Shown in pieces: positions 15,301-24,104 of a stretch of DNA of 37,107 nt (position 1 is its first letter; the number at the start of each line of letters is the position of its first letter). A program made the translations under genes and the position numbers. Below the pieces are notes generated by a model. The model searched no databases. It was not told where the DNA came from and worked only from the letters and a program-made list of their open reading frames with translations. The stretch comes from Myxococcales bacterium (GTDB lineage: Bacteria > Myxococcota_A > Polyangia > JAHFDS01), in assembly GCA_023248855.1 (NCBI GenBank), contig JAHFDS010000022.1, positions 1-37,107 of the forward strand, given 5' to 3'.

Positions 15301-16782
15301 CAACGCTTCATCAACGGCGGTCAGGAGGTCGACTGGCCGACGTCGGCGGTGTGGGCGATGCGCATCGTGACCGACGCCAAGCTGCAGCGTCTCGTGGCCC
15401 GCTTGCTGCGCGCGCGCAAGGACGGACAGAAGGTCATCGTTTTCTCGCAGTTCACCGACACGCTCGCCTACCTCGACTCGGTACTCCGCGCAGCGCCCGT
15501 GCTCCAACGCAACGAGTGGAAGAGGGTGCTGCGCGAGCTCTCCACCGGCGCGGGCCACATCGTGTCGAGAGAAGAGGTGCTCGACCTCGTCAGTCGCATC
15601 GCCGTCGTGAGCGGCGAGACCGAAGAGCGCGACGCCCTCATCCATGCCTTCGCGCCGTTCTACCGGCTGGGACCCACGCGCCCGCGCTTGGCTGGCGTGT
15701 CGCCGCTCGAACAGCGACAGCTCGACGCGCTGTGGATCGACGGTTGGACGCAGGCCCTGAAGCAGCCCACCGATGTTCTCTTCGCCACCGACGTTCTCGC
15801 GGAAGGCGTGAACCTCCAAGACGCGGCGCTGCTCATCAACTTCGACGTCCACTGGAACCCGGTGCGGATGATCCAGCGCGCGGGCCGCATCGACCGCCGC
15901 CTGAACCCCGCCATCGAGGAGGCCTCGGGCTTCCCCGACCTCGAAGCGCTGGCGCGCGACCTCGGCGTCGCGCTGCCACGCTACTGGTGGCACACGCACG
16001 CCGGAGCCGCGCCCGTCACGGTGAACCTGCTCCTGCCCGACGAGCTCGAGGCCGAGCTGCAGCTCCGCGAGCGCATCGCCAACAAGACGCTCGCCATCGA
16101 CTTCACCCTTGGCCTCGAACAGGGCACCGGCGCCGAGGCGGACTGGATGGCCGAGTACCGCTACCAGGGCATCTCGGCGCTCAACGCCTGGCAAGGCGAT
16201 CGCGCCATCGAGCAGATCGCAGGTTACCAACAGCGCCTGCGCCGCCTGATGAGCGAGCGCGGCATCGACGCCGAGTGGCTCGCCTTGTGGAGCGGCTGGC
16301 TACGCGAGGTCGGCGGGCGCGAAGACGATTGCATCCTCGCGTGGGCGCAGCTCGGACGCAAGGGCGGCGAGACCACCGTCTACACGCGGCAACTCCACCC
16401 CCGCGTTGTCGATGGTGTTCCGCATTGGCTCTGGACGACGGCGAAGCCCGCCGACTCGCTGCTCAACTTCTGGCTCTCCCTCGACAGCAAGACCTTTCCG
16501 GCGGCAACCCGCACGGGCCTCGCCTTCTCCGAAGGCGCCTCGCGGCCCATCACGGCCGAGGACCTGCTTGCCGCCTCGCGACGCCTCGTCGACGAAGACA
16601 CCGCGCTCGAAGAGCTGGGCGACATGCGCCGCCCGCTCCTGCAGGGCGCCTCGGCCATCTCGGCTGGCTTCCTCGACGCAGAGCCCGACCGGCGCGCCAT
16701 CGCCGTCAGTGGATTTCGACTCCTTCAGCTTCATCGCATCGACGAGGCTGCGCCTGTGACATCGAGTGAGGCCGAATGCTGA
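12394..16782 (+). CDS. SNF2-family helicase, DISARM DrmD-like, with degenerate zincin segment
   Basis: This 1,462-aa protein is a superfamily 2 SNF2-type translocase. The Walker A is DGVGLGKT at 432-439, DEAH is at 541-544, LLTATPVNN starts at 575, a VIVFSQF block marks the second RecA lobe, and QRAGRIDRR is at 1161-1169. The nearest known defence protein type is DrmD of class 1 DISARM, also an SNF2 helicase next to an adenine methyltransferase. The N-terminal 400 residues hold an ImmA/IrrE-like segment, [10 protein letters not shown] at 316-325, with E352 in REARAF as a possible third ligand. The catalytic glutamate of HExxH is replaced, so it is probably an inactive, structural domain. The ATG at 12394 follows the HTH gene by 2 nt. 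Its end overlaps the methyltransferase start by 7 nt. It probably moves along invading DNA in the complex. Confidence 0.85.
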   Translation: MMPAAQPRDERPVEPASALREIAHAERFDVLLRFGVAAEASRYLRALTSLLFGGSTKVTATLTTGAPREDLNAEEIADRLSRGAIDKLRFALRLGERSLHIELALPASECGAVALCAPFTNGPVISRLWLQTDTDVVAPIPALALPTTAEGLAIDAAHALVGLAIRCGGFHVAELVGEHLLTWNTTKPHDDAQPVHSTLRDAVWSTGNSEGAVALWVTGLPPSPKPPTPEPGWWEQYDVLTRSPREARTELHTHLAAHFDIPFAWAIVDKTAAPEGTFVVQPEASAIARLVPEADRVVVAVDMEQPASLIAEMLLHLCAHLTLGHVRPGDAWGHWDTQASLSPTPHRQWDREARAFVDAHFARPVRRVSSLEECNPREKAWLVLLDHIGRMVGQTRTLHPKTETYQAAAYQRQAAQRLVAQLEEYGGAMLCDGVGLGKTYVATTVAVHYANQWRDQLADTKRSAIDDPFRITVLSPNSVVSTWQREAIAPLAAHGVPLATIRVISHSKLSRIVPSSDILTRGRAGMSDTEHLLLSDLVVVDEAHNFRSVGARRTTVLRDLLRLQPRKDLRRKVLLLTATPVNNSLEDLRQQAALMFGKPLFFNDHLTPDKYRSRVFKDIEERVGKATRGKGAADVAALLVHGDASAKFAYAPDFRDDVQFGVQVPRVGDYLKEQEKRLVAQQATVRAAIQSGQPPTDAPARIAGELLDRVVVQRSRALCKQIEREQGSSARLLFRPDAATPEKLVYEDVYDDTRDVLARFLPLFETEKEATDKGTPPLSLKVYMWADVRDGIRDAGEVSSVVGLQRVLVLKRLESSPVAFLITLLRLLALHTHRLRQLVELCREVGDKKREKALAAELADLIDQVRPVERERIDALLTGSTRTKSRATDLLERWSNAHMSAKAAADTDDPLPPQLDLFGEDEKTVERREQLDRLWSLRESLARDFATLLRIAPSLADIVFGRFAESDWPQRFINGGQEVDWPTSAVWAMRIVTDAKLQRLVARLLRARKDGQKVIVFSQFTDTLAYLDSVLRAAPVLQRNEWKRVLRELSTGAGHIVSREEVLDLVSRIAVVSGETEERDALIHAFAPFYRLGPTRPRLAGVSPLEQRQLDALWIDGWTQALKQPTDVLFATDVLAEGVNLQDAALLINFDVHWNPVRMIQRAGRIDRRLNPAIEEASGFPDLEALARDLGVALPRYWWHTHAGAAPVTVNLLLPDELEAELQLRERIANKTLAIDFTLGLEQGTGAEADWMAEYRYQGISALNAWQGDRAIEQIAGYQQRLRRLMSERGIDAEWLALWSGWLREVGGREDDCILAWAQLGRKGGETTVYTRQLHPRVVDGVPHWLWTTAKPADSLLNFWLSLDSKTFPAATRTGLAFSEGASRPITAEDLLAASRRLVDEDTALEELGDMRRPLLQGASAISAGFLDAEPDRRAIAVSGFRLLQLHRIDEAAPVTSSEAEC

Positions 16783-19700
16783 GCAAAGAAGACTTCGTCC
16801 GCCGCATCCTCGACGGCGCTGCCCCGACGCCCAAGAAGGCGTCGAAGGCCGCGTCGTCGACCGCCACCTTCAGCGCAGATGACGTCTTCGGCAGCGACGA
16901 CACCACGCCGGCCTCGATCCCGCCGCCCGCCGACACACGCTTCGCGCAGCTCCTCGTCGAGGAGGTCTTCGGCCCCGGTGAGGCGAAGAGCCGCGACGAG
17001 ATCGTCCTTGGCGACCAGAGGACCAGCAGATTCCTCCCTATCGCGGGCAGATACTGGGCCCCGAAGCCCAACGAGCGGCCGTTTCACATCGTGCTCTTCG
17101 AACTCGACAAGAAGGGCCGCGAGCTCCTCGACGACTCGTTCTTCAACAAGGGTGACCAGCTCGAAGATGCGCTCCATCGCATCATTCAAGACGTTCTCGA
17201 TGGCTTCGAGAGGAAGCGCGTAGCTTCTGCGGTGAAGGGCCCGCAGACGGAGACCCTCTGCGTCGTCTCCGTCGTCGACGACCGTGCCTCCAAGTCTGGC
17301 TGGCAGCTCGTCTGCTTCGGCACCAAGAGCACAGAGACCAAGGCCCTCGAAGTGTTCACGCTTCGCGAAGAGGTCCACGACTGGGACCGCCCCCTGGCCG
17401 AGGAGCACCTCGACCAGCTCTTCAGCCGCCATTTCGAGAAGCTCGCGAGCGGAGCCAAGTGGCAGGAAGCATTCATCACTGGGCCCGAACGCAAGAAGAT
17501 CCAGGCACTACTGGAAGTCTGCACCCAGCAGAGCCTCCTCGGAAGCGCCGAAGAGGAACTGCGCAAGAAGCTCCGCGACCTGCTCGACGAGATCGCGGGC
17601 TCCTTCGGCATCAACAAGAAGGCTGCCATCGGCAATCGCCGCCTCGACATGATCGAGCTGCCGGTCAACCACCGCATCGGGGCCGACCGTGTCGAGTCGC
17701 AGAAGCCGGGCTTCAAGAACCCGCTCCAAGGCGTACGCATCTACGACCGCAACGAGCGTCTCCTCGGCTTCGTCGTCTACGTCGCTTCGACCAAGGCGAA
17801 GGCCGAGGTGCTGCATGATGCGCTCGCGACGAACAACCACTTTCATAATGTCCTCGTCATCTACCCCCACAGCGCCGAGCCCGAGCTGGAGCTGTGGCAA
17901 GGCCACACGCCGCTACGTGGCCGGCTCACGCGCGGCCCCAAGCGGACGCAGTTCGACGGAGAGGGTGGCGTCGTGCAGCTCCTCTCGCGCTTCTTCGTCG
18001 TCAGCAAGAGCGCCATCGAACAGCCCAAGCAGCTCGCCAAGGAGCTGGCGTGGCGCGCCCAGGACCTGAAGGACTTCGCCGTCGAGGAGCTGAGGAAGGA
18101 GATCGCGAGCGGCAACGACAAGGGTCCGCTCAAGAAACTGTTCGACACCTTCAACGCTGCGCTCGCCACGCTGACGGTCGAGAAGTTCGCCGACGCCTAC
18201 GCGCAGACAATCACCTACGGTATGCTGGCCGCACGCTGGCTCTCGAGCGGCGAGCAGAGCCTGCTATTCACGCGCAAGAACCTCGCCGAGCTGCTGCCGT
18301 CGACGAGCGCCTTCCTGCACGACCTCTTCCAGAGACTCGTCAACTCCAACTTCGACAAGAATCTATCGTGGCACCTCGACGACATCACGAGTCTGCTTGC
18401 GCGGACCTCGGTCGCAACCGTGTTTCGCGACGTCACGAAGGATCCGTCGATACACTTCTACGAAGACTTCCTCGACATCTACGACCAGCAGGTCCGCAAG
18501 GACCAGGGCGTCTATTACACGCCCGACGAGGTGGTCTCGTACATCGTACGGACCGCGCACGCGTCGCTGCAGAACGACTTCGGTCTTCCGCTCGGCCTCG
18601 CCGACACGACGACGTGGGCGGCCTTCGCCAAAGCAAAGACACTCAAGGTGCCCGAGGGTGTCGACCCGAAGGCGCCATTCGTCCAGGTACTCGACCCGGC
18701 GCTCGGCACGGGCACGTTCCTCCTGCGCGTCATCGAGGTCATCCACGAGACGATGCAGGCCGAGTTCAAGAAGCAAGGGCTCGACGACGAGGCAGCGAGG
18801 AAGGCGTGGGTCAGCTACGTCCGCAAAGACCTGCTCCCCCGCATCAACGGCTTCGAACTGATGATGGCACCATACATCGTGAGCCACCTGCGCCTCGGCC
18901 TCGCGCTGCAGGAGACCGGCTTCACGTTCACGAAGAACGACCGCCTGCGCGTGTTCCTCACCAATTCCCTGGAGCCGCACACGGCGGCTCAGCTCTCCTT
19001 CATCGGAGAACAGGTCGCTGAAGAGGCTAAGGAGGCAGAGCGTGCCAAGGAGTCCATCCGCGTAACTGTTGTGGTGGGCAACCCGCCTTACGCCGGCCAC
19101 TCGCAGAACAATGGCGAGTGGGCACGAGCCCTTGTCGAACCGTACCGGAGTATCGACGGCAAGGCGCTACGGCTCGCTCAAGGAAAGTGGCTCCAAAACG
19201 ACTACGTGAAATTCATCGCGTACGCAGAGCGCCGACTCGCTACGACTGGGTTCGGCGTCCTCGGGTTCATCACCGACCATAGCTACTTGGACGGCGACAC
19301 GTTCCCGGGGCTGAGGCATCACCTCCTGGCCACTTTTTCGGACGTTGACGTGCTGAACTTGCACGGGAATCTCGCCCGCCGCGAGGCTCCACCCGATGGC
19401 GGAGCTGACGACAACGTCTTCAACATCATGCAGGGCGTTGCGATCTTGTGCGCAAGGCGTACGCCGGACGCAGCCGGCGGGCTGGCGACGTTCCGAACCG
19501 CTGACTTGTGGGGTGCGCGCGGACCGAAGCTCCAACGGCTCCATGCGGCCTCGGAAGGCGTCGTCCCCATCGCCTGGCTCACCGGCGTCCAGCACGACGA
19601 ACGCTTCCTCTTCATCGCTACTCGTTCAGGCACCGATGCGAGCGTGGAGTTCGCGCAGTTCGATGCCATCGACGCGGTGTTCTCGCCCAATGGCAGACCC

Positions 19701-20804
19701 GCGCCTGGCTTCTTGACCACGCACGACGACTTCGCAATTGCGTTCACTCGCGAAGAAATATCCGACAACGTGACCACGCTGCTCGCCACAAAATCCGAAG
19801 CGGACGCGCGCGACCAGTTCAGGCTTTGCACGCAGTCGCAGTGGCAGTACGCCAACGCGAAGAAAGTCCTGGCTACCGGCGGATGGCGAAAGCAGTTGGT
19901 ATCGTGCCTGTACCGTCCCTTCGATGAGCGCTGGACGGTTTACGACCCGAGCGTCCTTGTTCATCGCCGAGAGCGCGTGAACGCCCATCTCTTGGAACCG
20001 GGAAACGTCGCCCTCCTCACGACCCGAATGACTAAGGGAGACGACTTCAGCCACGTCTTCTTGTCCGACAAGATCACGGAGGTCATCAGCCTTTCGTCGA
20101 AGACTTCGGCCAACGCGTTCGTGTTCCCGCTGTTCCTCCGCGATCCCGACGGACTCGCGAAGCGCAACCAGCCCAACATCGACCGCCAAGTTGTGGGCGC
20201 GTACACCGAGATCGCGGGGAAGGCGGCCACGCCAATGGCGATGTTCGAGTACTGGTACGCGGTACTCTCCAGCCCGTCCTATCGACGGCGGTACAACGAA
20301 CTCCTCATCCGGGAGTTCCCGCGCGTACCTCGCCCTTCGTCGGCTGAGGTGTTCAAGGCGCTTGGCGAGCACGGGAAGCGCCTCATCGAACTGCACCTGC
20401 TGAAGACTTCACCGAAATCGCTCGGGGCCAACGACGGACTCCTGGGAAAGGGGGACCGAGTCGTCGCGCCCGGGATGCCGAAGTTCGACGCCAAGGAAGG
20501 CAAGATCTGGATCAACACGAAGCAGTGGTTCGCTGGAGTCTCCGCTGCTGTCTGGGGATTCAAGATCGGTAGCTACGAGGTCTGCAAGAAGTGGCTCTCG
20601 GCCCGGGCCCGGCGTGGACGCTCTCTCTCGAGTGATGAGTCCCGTCGGTTCGCATTGGTGCTCAACGCTCTCCGAGAAACGATCGAAGAGCAGGGCAAGA
20701 TCGATCGCACCATCGAGTCGTACGGCGGGTGGCCGCATGCCTTCCGCCTGGTCGGAGGCGCGGTGGCAACTGCGAGCGTCTCTACCGAGGAAGACGATGA
20801 GTAA
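16776..20804 (+). CDS. Giant adenine-specific DNA methyltransferase (DrmMI / type ISP-like)
   Basis: This 1,342-aa protein carries an N6-adenine methyltransferase core: SAM-binding DPALGTGTF at 640-648 and catalytic NPPY at 769-772, the gamma-class order. The core is preceded by a helical connector ([17 protein letters not shown] at about 575), as in type I and type ISP enzymes. Residues 900-1,340 probably recognise the target sequence. The N-terminal 500 residues are unrecognised; I see no clear PD-(D/E)XK or helicase motif there, so it is probably a methyltransferase only, unlike full type ISP enzymes. In class 1 DISARM a comparable enzyme (DrmMI) marks self DNA, and that is the likely job here. 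The ATG lies inside the end of the SNF2 gene, and its own TAA overlaps the McrB start. Confidence 0.85.
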   Translation: MLSKEDFVRRILDGAAPTPKKASKAASSTATFSADDVFGSDDTTPASIPPPADTRFAQLLVEEVFGPGEAKSRDEIVLGDQRTSRFLPIAGRYWAPKPNERPFHIVLFELDKKGRELLDDSFFNKGDQLEDALHRIIQDVLDGFERKRVASAVKGPQTETLCVVSVVDDRASKSGWQLVCFGTKSTETKALEVFTLREEVHDWDRPLAEEHLDQLFSRHFEKLASGAKWQEAFITGPERKKIQALLEVCTQQSLLGSAEEELRKKLRDLLDEIAGSFGINKKAAIGNRRLDMIELPVNHRIGADRVESQKPGFKNPLQGVRIYDRNERLLGFVVYVASTKAKAEVLHDALATNNHFHNVLVIYPHSAEPELELWQGHTPLRGRLTRGPKRTQFDGEGGVVQLLSRFFVVSKSAIEQPKQLAKELAWRAQDLKDFAVEELRKEIASGNDKGPLKKLFDTFNAALATLTVEKFADAYAQTITYGMLAARWLSSGEQSLLFTRKNLAELLPSTSAFLHDLFQRLVNSNFDKNLSWHLDDITSLLARTSVATVFRDVTKDPSIHFYEDFLDIYDQQVRKDQGVYYTPDEVVSYIVRTAHASLQNDFGLPLGLADTTTWAAFAKAKTLKVPEGVDPKAPFVQVLDPALGTGTFLLRVIEVIHETMQAEFKKQGLDDEAARKAWVSYVRKDLLPRINGFELMMAPYIVSHLRLGLALQETGFTFTKNDRLRVFLTNSLEPHTAAQLSFIGEQVAEEAKEAERAKESIRVTVVVGNPPYAGHSQNNGEWARALVEPYRSIDGKALRLAQGKWLQNDYVKFIAYAERRLATTGFGVLGFITDHSYLDGDTFPGLRHHLLATFSDVDVLNLHGNLARREAPPDGGADDNVFNIMQGVAILCARRTPDAAGGLATFRTADLWGARGPKLQRLHAASEGVVPIAWLTGVQHDERFLFIATRSGTDASVEFAQFDAIDAVFSPNGRPAPGFLTTHDDFAIAFTREEISDNVTTLLATKSEADARDQFRLCTQSQWQYANAKKVLATGGWRKQLVSCLYRPFDERWTVYDPSVLVHRRERVNAHLLEPGNVALLTTRMTKGDDFSHVFLSDKITEVISLSSKTSANAFVFPLFLRDPDGLAKRNQPNIDRQVVGAYTEIAGKAATPMAMFEYWYAVLSSPSYRRRYNELLIREFPRVPRPSSAEVFKALGEHGKRLIELHLLKTSPKSLGANDGLLGKGDRVVAPGMPKFDAKEGKIWINTKQWFAGVSAAVWGFKIGSYEVCKKWLSARARRGRSLSSDESRRFALVLNALRETIEEQGKIDRTIESYGGWPHAFRLVGGAVATASVSTEEDDE

Positions 20805-22728
20805 CGCCCGCTTCTGGTTCGCACCCCTCAAGGACATCGCGCCCGCCGAGCAGAAGGCCCAGCTCGCCGCGAAGGACGAGGTGCGCGAAAGCGACCTGCC
20901 CGCGTCATTCAACGTTACGTCGAAACTATATCAAGAGGGCATCCGCGCCGGCCACGTGCTCGCTTTGCACGACGGCGACACCGTCACGGCGCTCGCGCGC
21001 GTGCTGGCGCTCGACAGCGCGGGCACGCTGCACTGGTTGCGCCTTCCGATGGTGGAGGCGCCGGAGCTGTCCGCGACACCAGAGCTGCGTGAGGTCACGG
21101 GGAAGGAGGCACAGCAGTTCAAGCTCGGCATCGACGCCGTCCTGCGCGACGTACCGACGAGCACCGTGGCGACGACAACGCCCGCGAGCGCGACGGCCGC
21201 ATCTGGAGTCCGCTACTGGAAGGTCGCGCCCGGTCGGAACGGCATCGCGTGGCCCGAGTGGCGCCAGCGAGGCATCGCCGCCATCGGCTGGCCGGACCTC
21301 GGCGATATCTCCAAGCTGTCCGAGGCCGATTTCCAGGCCCGCTCAAAGGCCAAGTACGACAAGGACAAGCGCAGCGCGGGGCCGTATCAGGTGTGGTTGT
21401 TCCGCGCGATTCAGCCCGGCGACCGCGTCATCGCCAACAACGGGAGGACGTCGATCCTCGGCGTCGGTTCCGTCACCGAGGGCTACCGGTATCGGCCGGG
21501 CGAGCACACCGTCGAGGGCGAGGACTTCCCGCACCAGATCAAGGTGAAGTGGGACGACACCACCGCGCGCGACATCGACGATCAGTCCGATTGGGTGCGG
21601 ACACTCCGCGAGCTGCCGCAGGAGAAGTTCGAGACGCTCGTCGGAGGCAGCGGAGCGGCACCGTTCTCGGTCACCGATCCAAGCAACATCATCCTCTACG
21701 GCCCGCCCGGCACGGGAAAGACGTACAGAGTGCGGCGGCGCGCGCTCGAGCTGCTGGGCGACGCGACCGCCACCGACGCACCGAACGACCATGTGCAGGT
21801 CGAGTGGGAGCGGCTGCGGCAAGCAGGGCAGATCGTGTTCTGCACGTTCCACCAGGCCTTCGCCTACGAGGAGTTCATCGAAGGCCTGCGCGCCATCACC
21901 GACGACGACGGCGACGTCCACTACCGAGTCGAGCCCGGCATCTTCAAGCGCATCGCCACGACGGCAGCGCGGCAGCGGAAGGACGCCTTCGTGCTCGTCA
22001 TCGACGAGATCAACCGCGCCAACATCGCTCGCGTCTTCGGTGAGCTGATCACGCTGCTCGAGCCCGATAAGCGGCTTGGCCGCGAGAGCGAGCTGCGCGT
22101 GCAGCTCCCGGCGTCAAAGGAATGGTTCGGCGTGCCCCCGAACTTGCACCTGGTCGGCACGATGAACACCGCCGACCGCTCCATCGCGCTGATGGACGTG
22201 GCGCTGCGCCGCCGGTTCACCTTCGAGGAGATGATGCCGGACGCGGGCGAGCTGATCGACGCGCTCGCTGAGGCGAGCGTCAACGAGGCGCTGCGCACGC
22301 TTGTCGTGGGCGTGTTCACGAAGCTCAACGAGCGGCTCCGCTACCTCTACGACCGCGAGCACCAGATCGGGCACGCCTACTTCTTCGGAGTGCGTTCGCT
22401 CGATGGTCTGCGCGGCGTCTTCGCTGACCGCATCCTGCCGCTGCTGCAAGAGTACTTCTACGGCCAGTGGGACAAGGTCGCCCTCGCGCTCGGCTACCCG
22501 ATCAAGGCCGACGGCACGCCGAAGGAGGTGCGCGGTGCAGAGCACGTGAACGGCACCTTCCTCACCACGAAGAAGCTCGACGAGAAGAGCGTGCTCGGCT
22601 TCGATCACGACGAGTACGTCGACCAGGTCGCGTGGGATGTGCATCCGGCCTTCCGACCGCGCGGCAAGGCTGACGACGCGTGGCTCAAACAGGCCTTTGA
22701 CGAGCTGGTAGGAACCAAGGGGGCCTGA
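20797..22728 (+). CDS. mcrB: McrB-like AAA+ NTPase with EVE-like reader domain
   Basis: This 643-aa protein has three parts. Residues 1-115 are unrecognised. Residues about 139-282 (RYWKVAPG, WPEWRQRGIAAIGW, DRVIANNG, ILGVGSV) look like an EVE/PUA-type domain, a fold that binds modified bases. Residues 295-630 are the McrB-type AAA+ motor: Walker A GPPGTGKT at 302-309, Walker B VIDEINRANI with D403, and the McrB signature MNTADRS at 456-462 followed by RRRF. In McrBC the McrB ring recognises modified DNA, translocates with nucleotide hydrolysis and activates McrC. The start ATGAGTAA overlaps the methyltransferase stop by 8 nt. Swapped N-terminal readers are typical of McrB homologues; here the reader sits beside a methyltransferase whose mark it must not attack. 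Confidence 0.9.
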   Translation: MSNARFWFAPLKDIAPAEQKAQLAAKDEVRESDLPASFNVTSKLYQEGIRAGHVLALHDGDTVTALARVLALDSAGTLHWLRLPMVEAPELSATPELREVTGKEAQQFKLGIDAVLRDVPTSTVATTTPASATAASGVRYWKVAPGRNGIAWPEWRQRGIAAIGWPDLGDISKLSEADFQARSKAKYDKDKRSAGPYQVWLFRAIQPGDRVIANNGRTSILGVGSVTEGYRYRPGEHTVEGEDFPHQIKVKWDDTTARDIDDQSDWVRTLRELPQEKFETLVGGSGAAPFSVTDPSNIILYGPPGTGKTYRVRRRALELLGDATATDAPNDHVQVEWERLRQAGQIVFCTFHQAFAYEEFIEGLRAITDDDGDVHYRVEPGIFKRIATTAARQRKDAFVLVIDEINRANIARVFGELITLLEPDKRLGRESELRVQLPASKEWFGVPPNLHLVGTMNTADRSIALMDVALRRRFTFEEMMPDAGELIDALAEASVNEALRTLVVGVFTKLNERLRYLYDREHQIGHAYFFGVRSLDGLRGVFADRILPLLQEYFYGQWDKVALALGYPIKADGTPKEVRGAEHVNGTFLTTKKLDEKSVLGFDHDEYVDQVAWDVHPAFRPRGKADDAWLKQAFDELVGTKGA

Positions 22729-24104
22729 TGCTGCGCGTGACCGTCCTCGAGCGTGGCCGCATCGTGCGGTCTGACTCCGACGCTGACAGCGTCGAGCTCG
22801 GGACGCCTTCGCGCCGCGTGCTGCCCCGGCGCCTTTACGACCGGCTCGAGCACAGCGAGGCGGCCCGCGAGGACCGAGGCGAGGCGGCGGTGTTTCGCTG
22901 GCGGCGCAACCACTGCCTCGTTGGGCCGTGGGTCGGCGTCATGCAGATCCCCGGCTTGCAGCTCGAGATTCTGCCGAAGACCGACGAGAGCGCCTCGCTG
23001 GACAGCGAGCAGGAGATCCACGACATCCGCAGCAACCTGATGGAGATGCTGCTGCGTAGTGGCCTCTGCGCGGTGCGGGCGCGCGGCGTCGCCGACCTCA
23101 GACTCAAGCGCGGCACCCTCCACGACCAACTCGTCGCCGCCTTCCTCGATCGCACGCTCTTCGAGCTGCGGCGCGGGCTCGATCGCGGCTACGCCACCGA
23201 AGAGGACAACTTCGGGACGCTGCGAGGCAAATTGGTGCTCTCGCGGCATGTGGTGCTGAACGCCGCGCAGAAGACCCGCTTCTTCTGTCGCCACGACGTG
23301 CTCACCGAGGCCACGCAGATCTCGCTGCGGCTCAAGCAGTCGTGCCGCGTGCTCGCCGCCCGCGCGCTGCCTGTGGCGATGCTGGTCAAGTGCCAGCAGG
23401 TGCTCGCGCTGCTCGACGACGTGCCCGATCTGCCGTTCCGCCACCGCGAGCCCGACCCGGTGTTCACGCGTCAGAACGAGCGCTTCGCCGACATCTACCG
23501 CTTCGCTTGCATGCTGCTCGAAGGCCAGGCGCCCGACGCGCGCAGCGGCGAGGTCGAGACGTTCTCGCTGCTGTTCGACATGGAGCAGGTGTTCGAGCGC
23601 TACATCGCGGCGTTCCTCGCCTCCGAGGTCATGTACCGCTTCGCCGACGCGAGCCTCTTCCCGCAGGCCAAGGGGCAGCGACACAACCTCTACCTCGATG
23701 GGCAGGAGAAGGTGCTGCGCATGGCGCCCGACCTCGTGTTCGTCCACGAGACGGCGGGTGCGAGGAGGACACTGATCATCGACACGAAGTGGAAGCGGCT
23801 GTCCGAAGAGGAAGGTGGCCGCCCGAGCAGGCCGGACCTCTACCAGCTTTACGCCTACCTGCATCGCTACGATTGCCAGCGCGCGTGCCTGCTGTACCCG
23901 AAGGCGGTGGGCGCGCAAACGCGAGACCTCAATGCGCGAGGGCGCAACGACTCGGACGCGGGCACGGTCGGCGTGCGCTTCGTCGACTTGAACCGAAAGC
24001 TCTGGACGCGCGAGGGCAAGACGGCGCTGGCCGACGAGCTCGCGGTCCTCGTTCGTGAAGGCCTCGACCTCGCTGAATCCGCACCGATGGAGGCCACGGC
24101 ATGA
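22728..24104 (+). CDS. mcrC: McrC-like PD-(D/E)XK endonuclease subunit
   Basis: This 458-aa protein is the nuclease partner of McrB. The N-terminal half is the beta-rich McrB-contacting region, with GVMQIPGLQLEILPK at about 67-81. The C-terminal half holds the nuclease core: P334-D335 in APDLVF, and D352-x-K354 in IIDTKWK, with QLYAYLHRY behind it. That is a complete PD-(D/E)XK set, so the enzyme should be active. The start is TGATG, sharing its first A with the McrB stop, and the end overlaps the next gene by ATGA. Such coupling fits the fixed stoichiometry of McrBC complexes. Length is somewhat above E. coli McrC (about 350 aa). Confidence 0.9.
   Translation: MLRVTVLERGRIVRSDSDADSVELGTPSRRVLPRRLYDRLEHSEAAREDRGEAAVFRWRRNHCLVGPWVGVMQIPGLQLEILPKTDESASLDSEQEIHDIRSNLMEMLLRSGLCAVRARGVADLRLKRGTLHDQLVAAFLDRTLFELRRGLDRGYATEEDNFGTLRGKLVLSRHVVLNAAQKTRFFCRHDVLTEATQISLRLKQSCRVLAARALPVAMLVKCQQVLALLDDVPDLPFRHREPDPVFTRQNERFADIYRFACMLLEGQAPDARSGEVETFSLLFDMEQVFERYIAAFLASEVMYRFADASLFPQAKGQRHNLYLDGQEKVLRMAPDLVFVHETAGARRTLIIDTKWKRLSEEEGGRPSRPDLYQLYAYLHRYDCQRACLLYPKAVGAQTRDLNARGRNDSDAGTVGVRFVDLNRKLWTREGKTALADELAVLVREGLDLAESAPMEATA

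Noticed and set aside
14881-16230. 449-aa reverse-strand open frame
   Set aside because: It lies opposite the conserved helicase motifs of the SNF2 gene and has shadow-like composition without family motifs.
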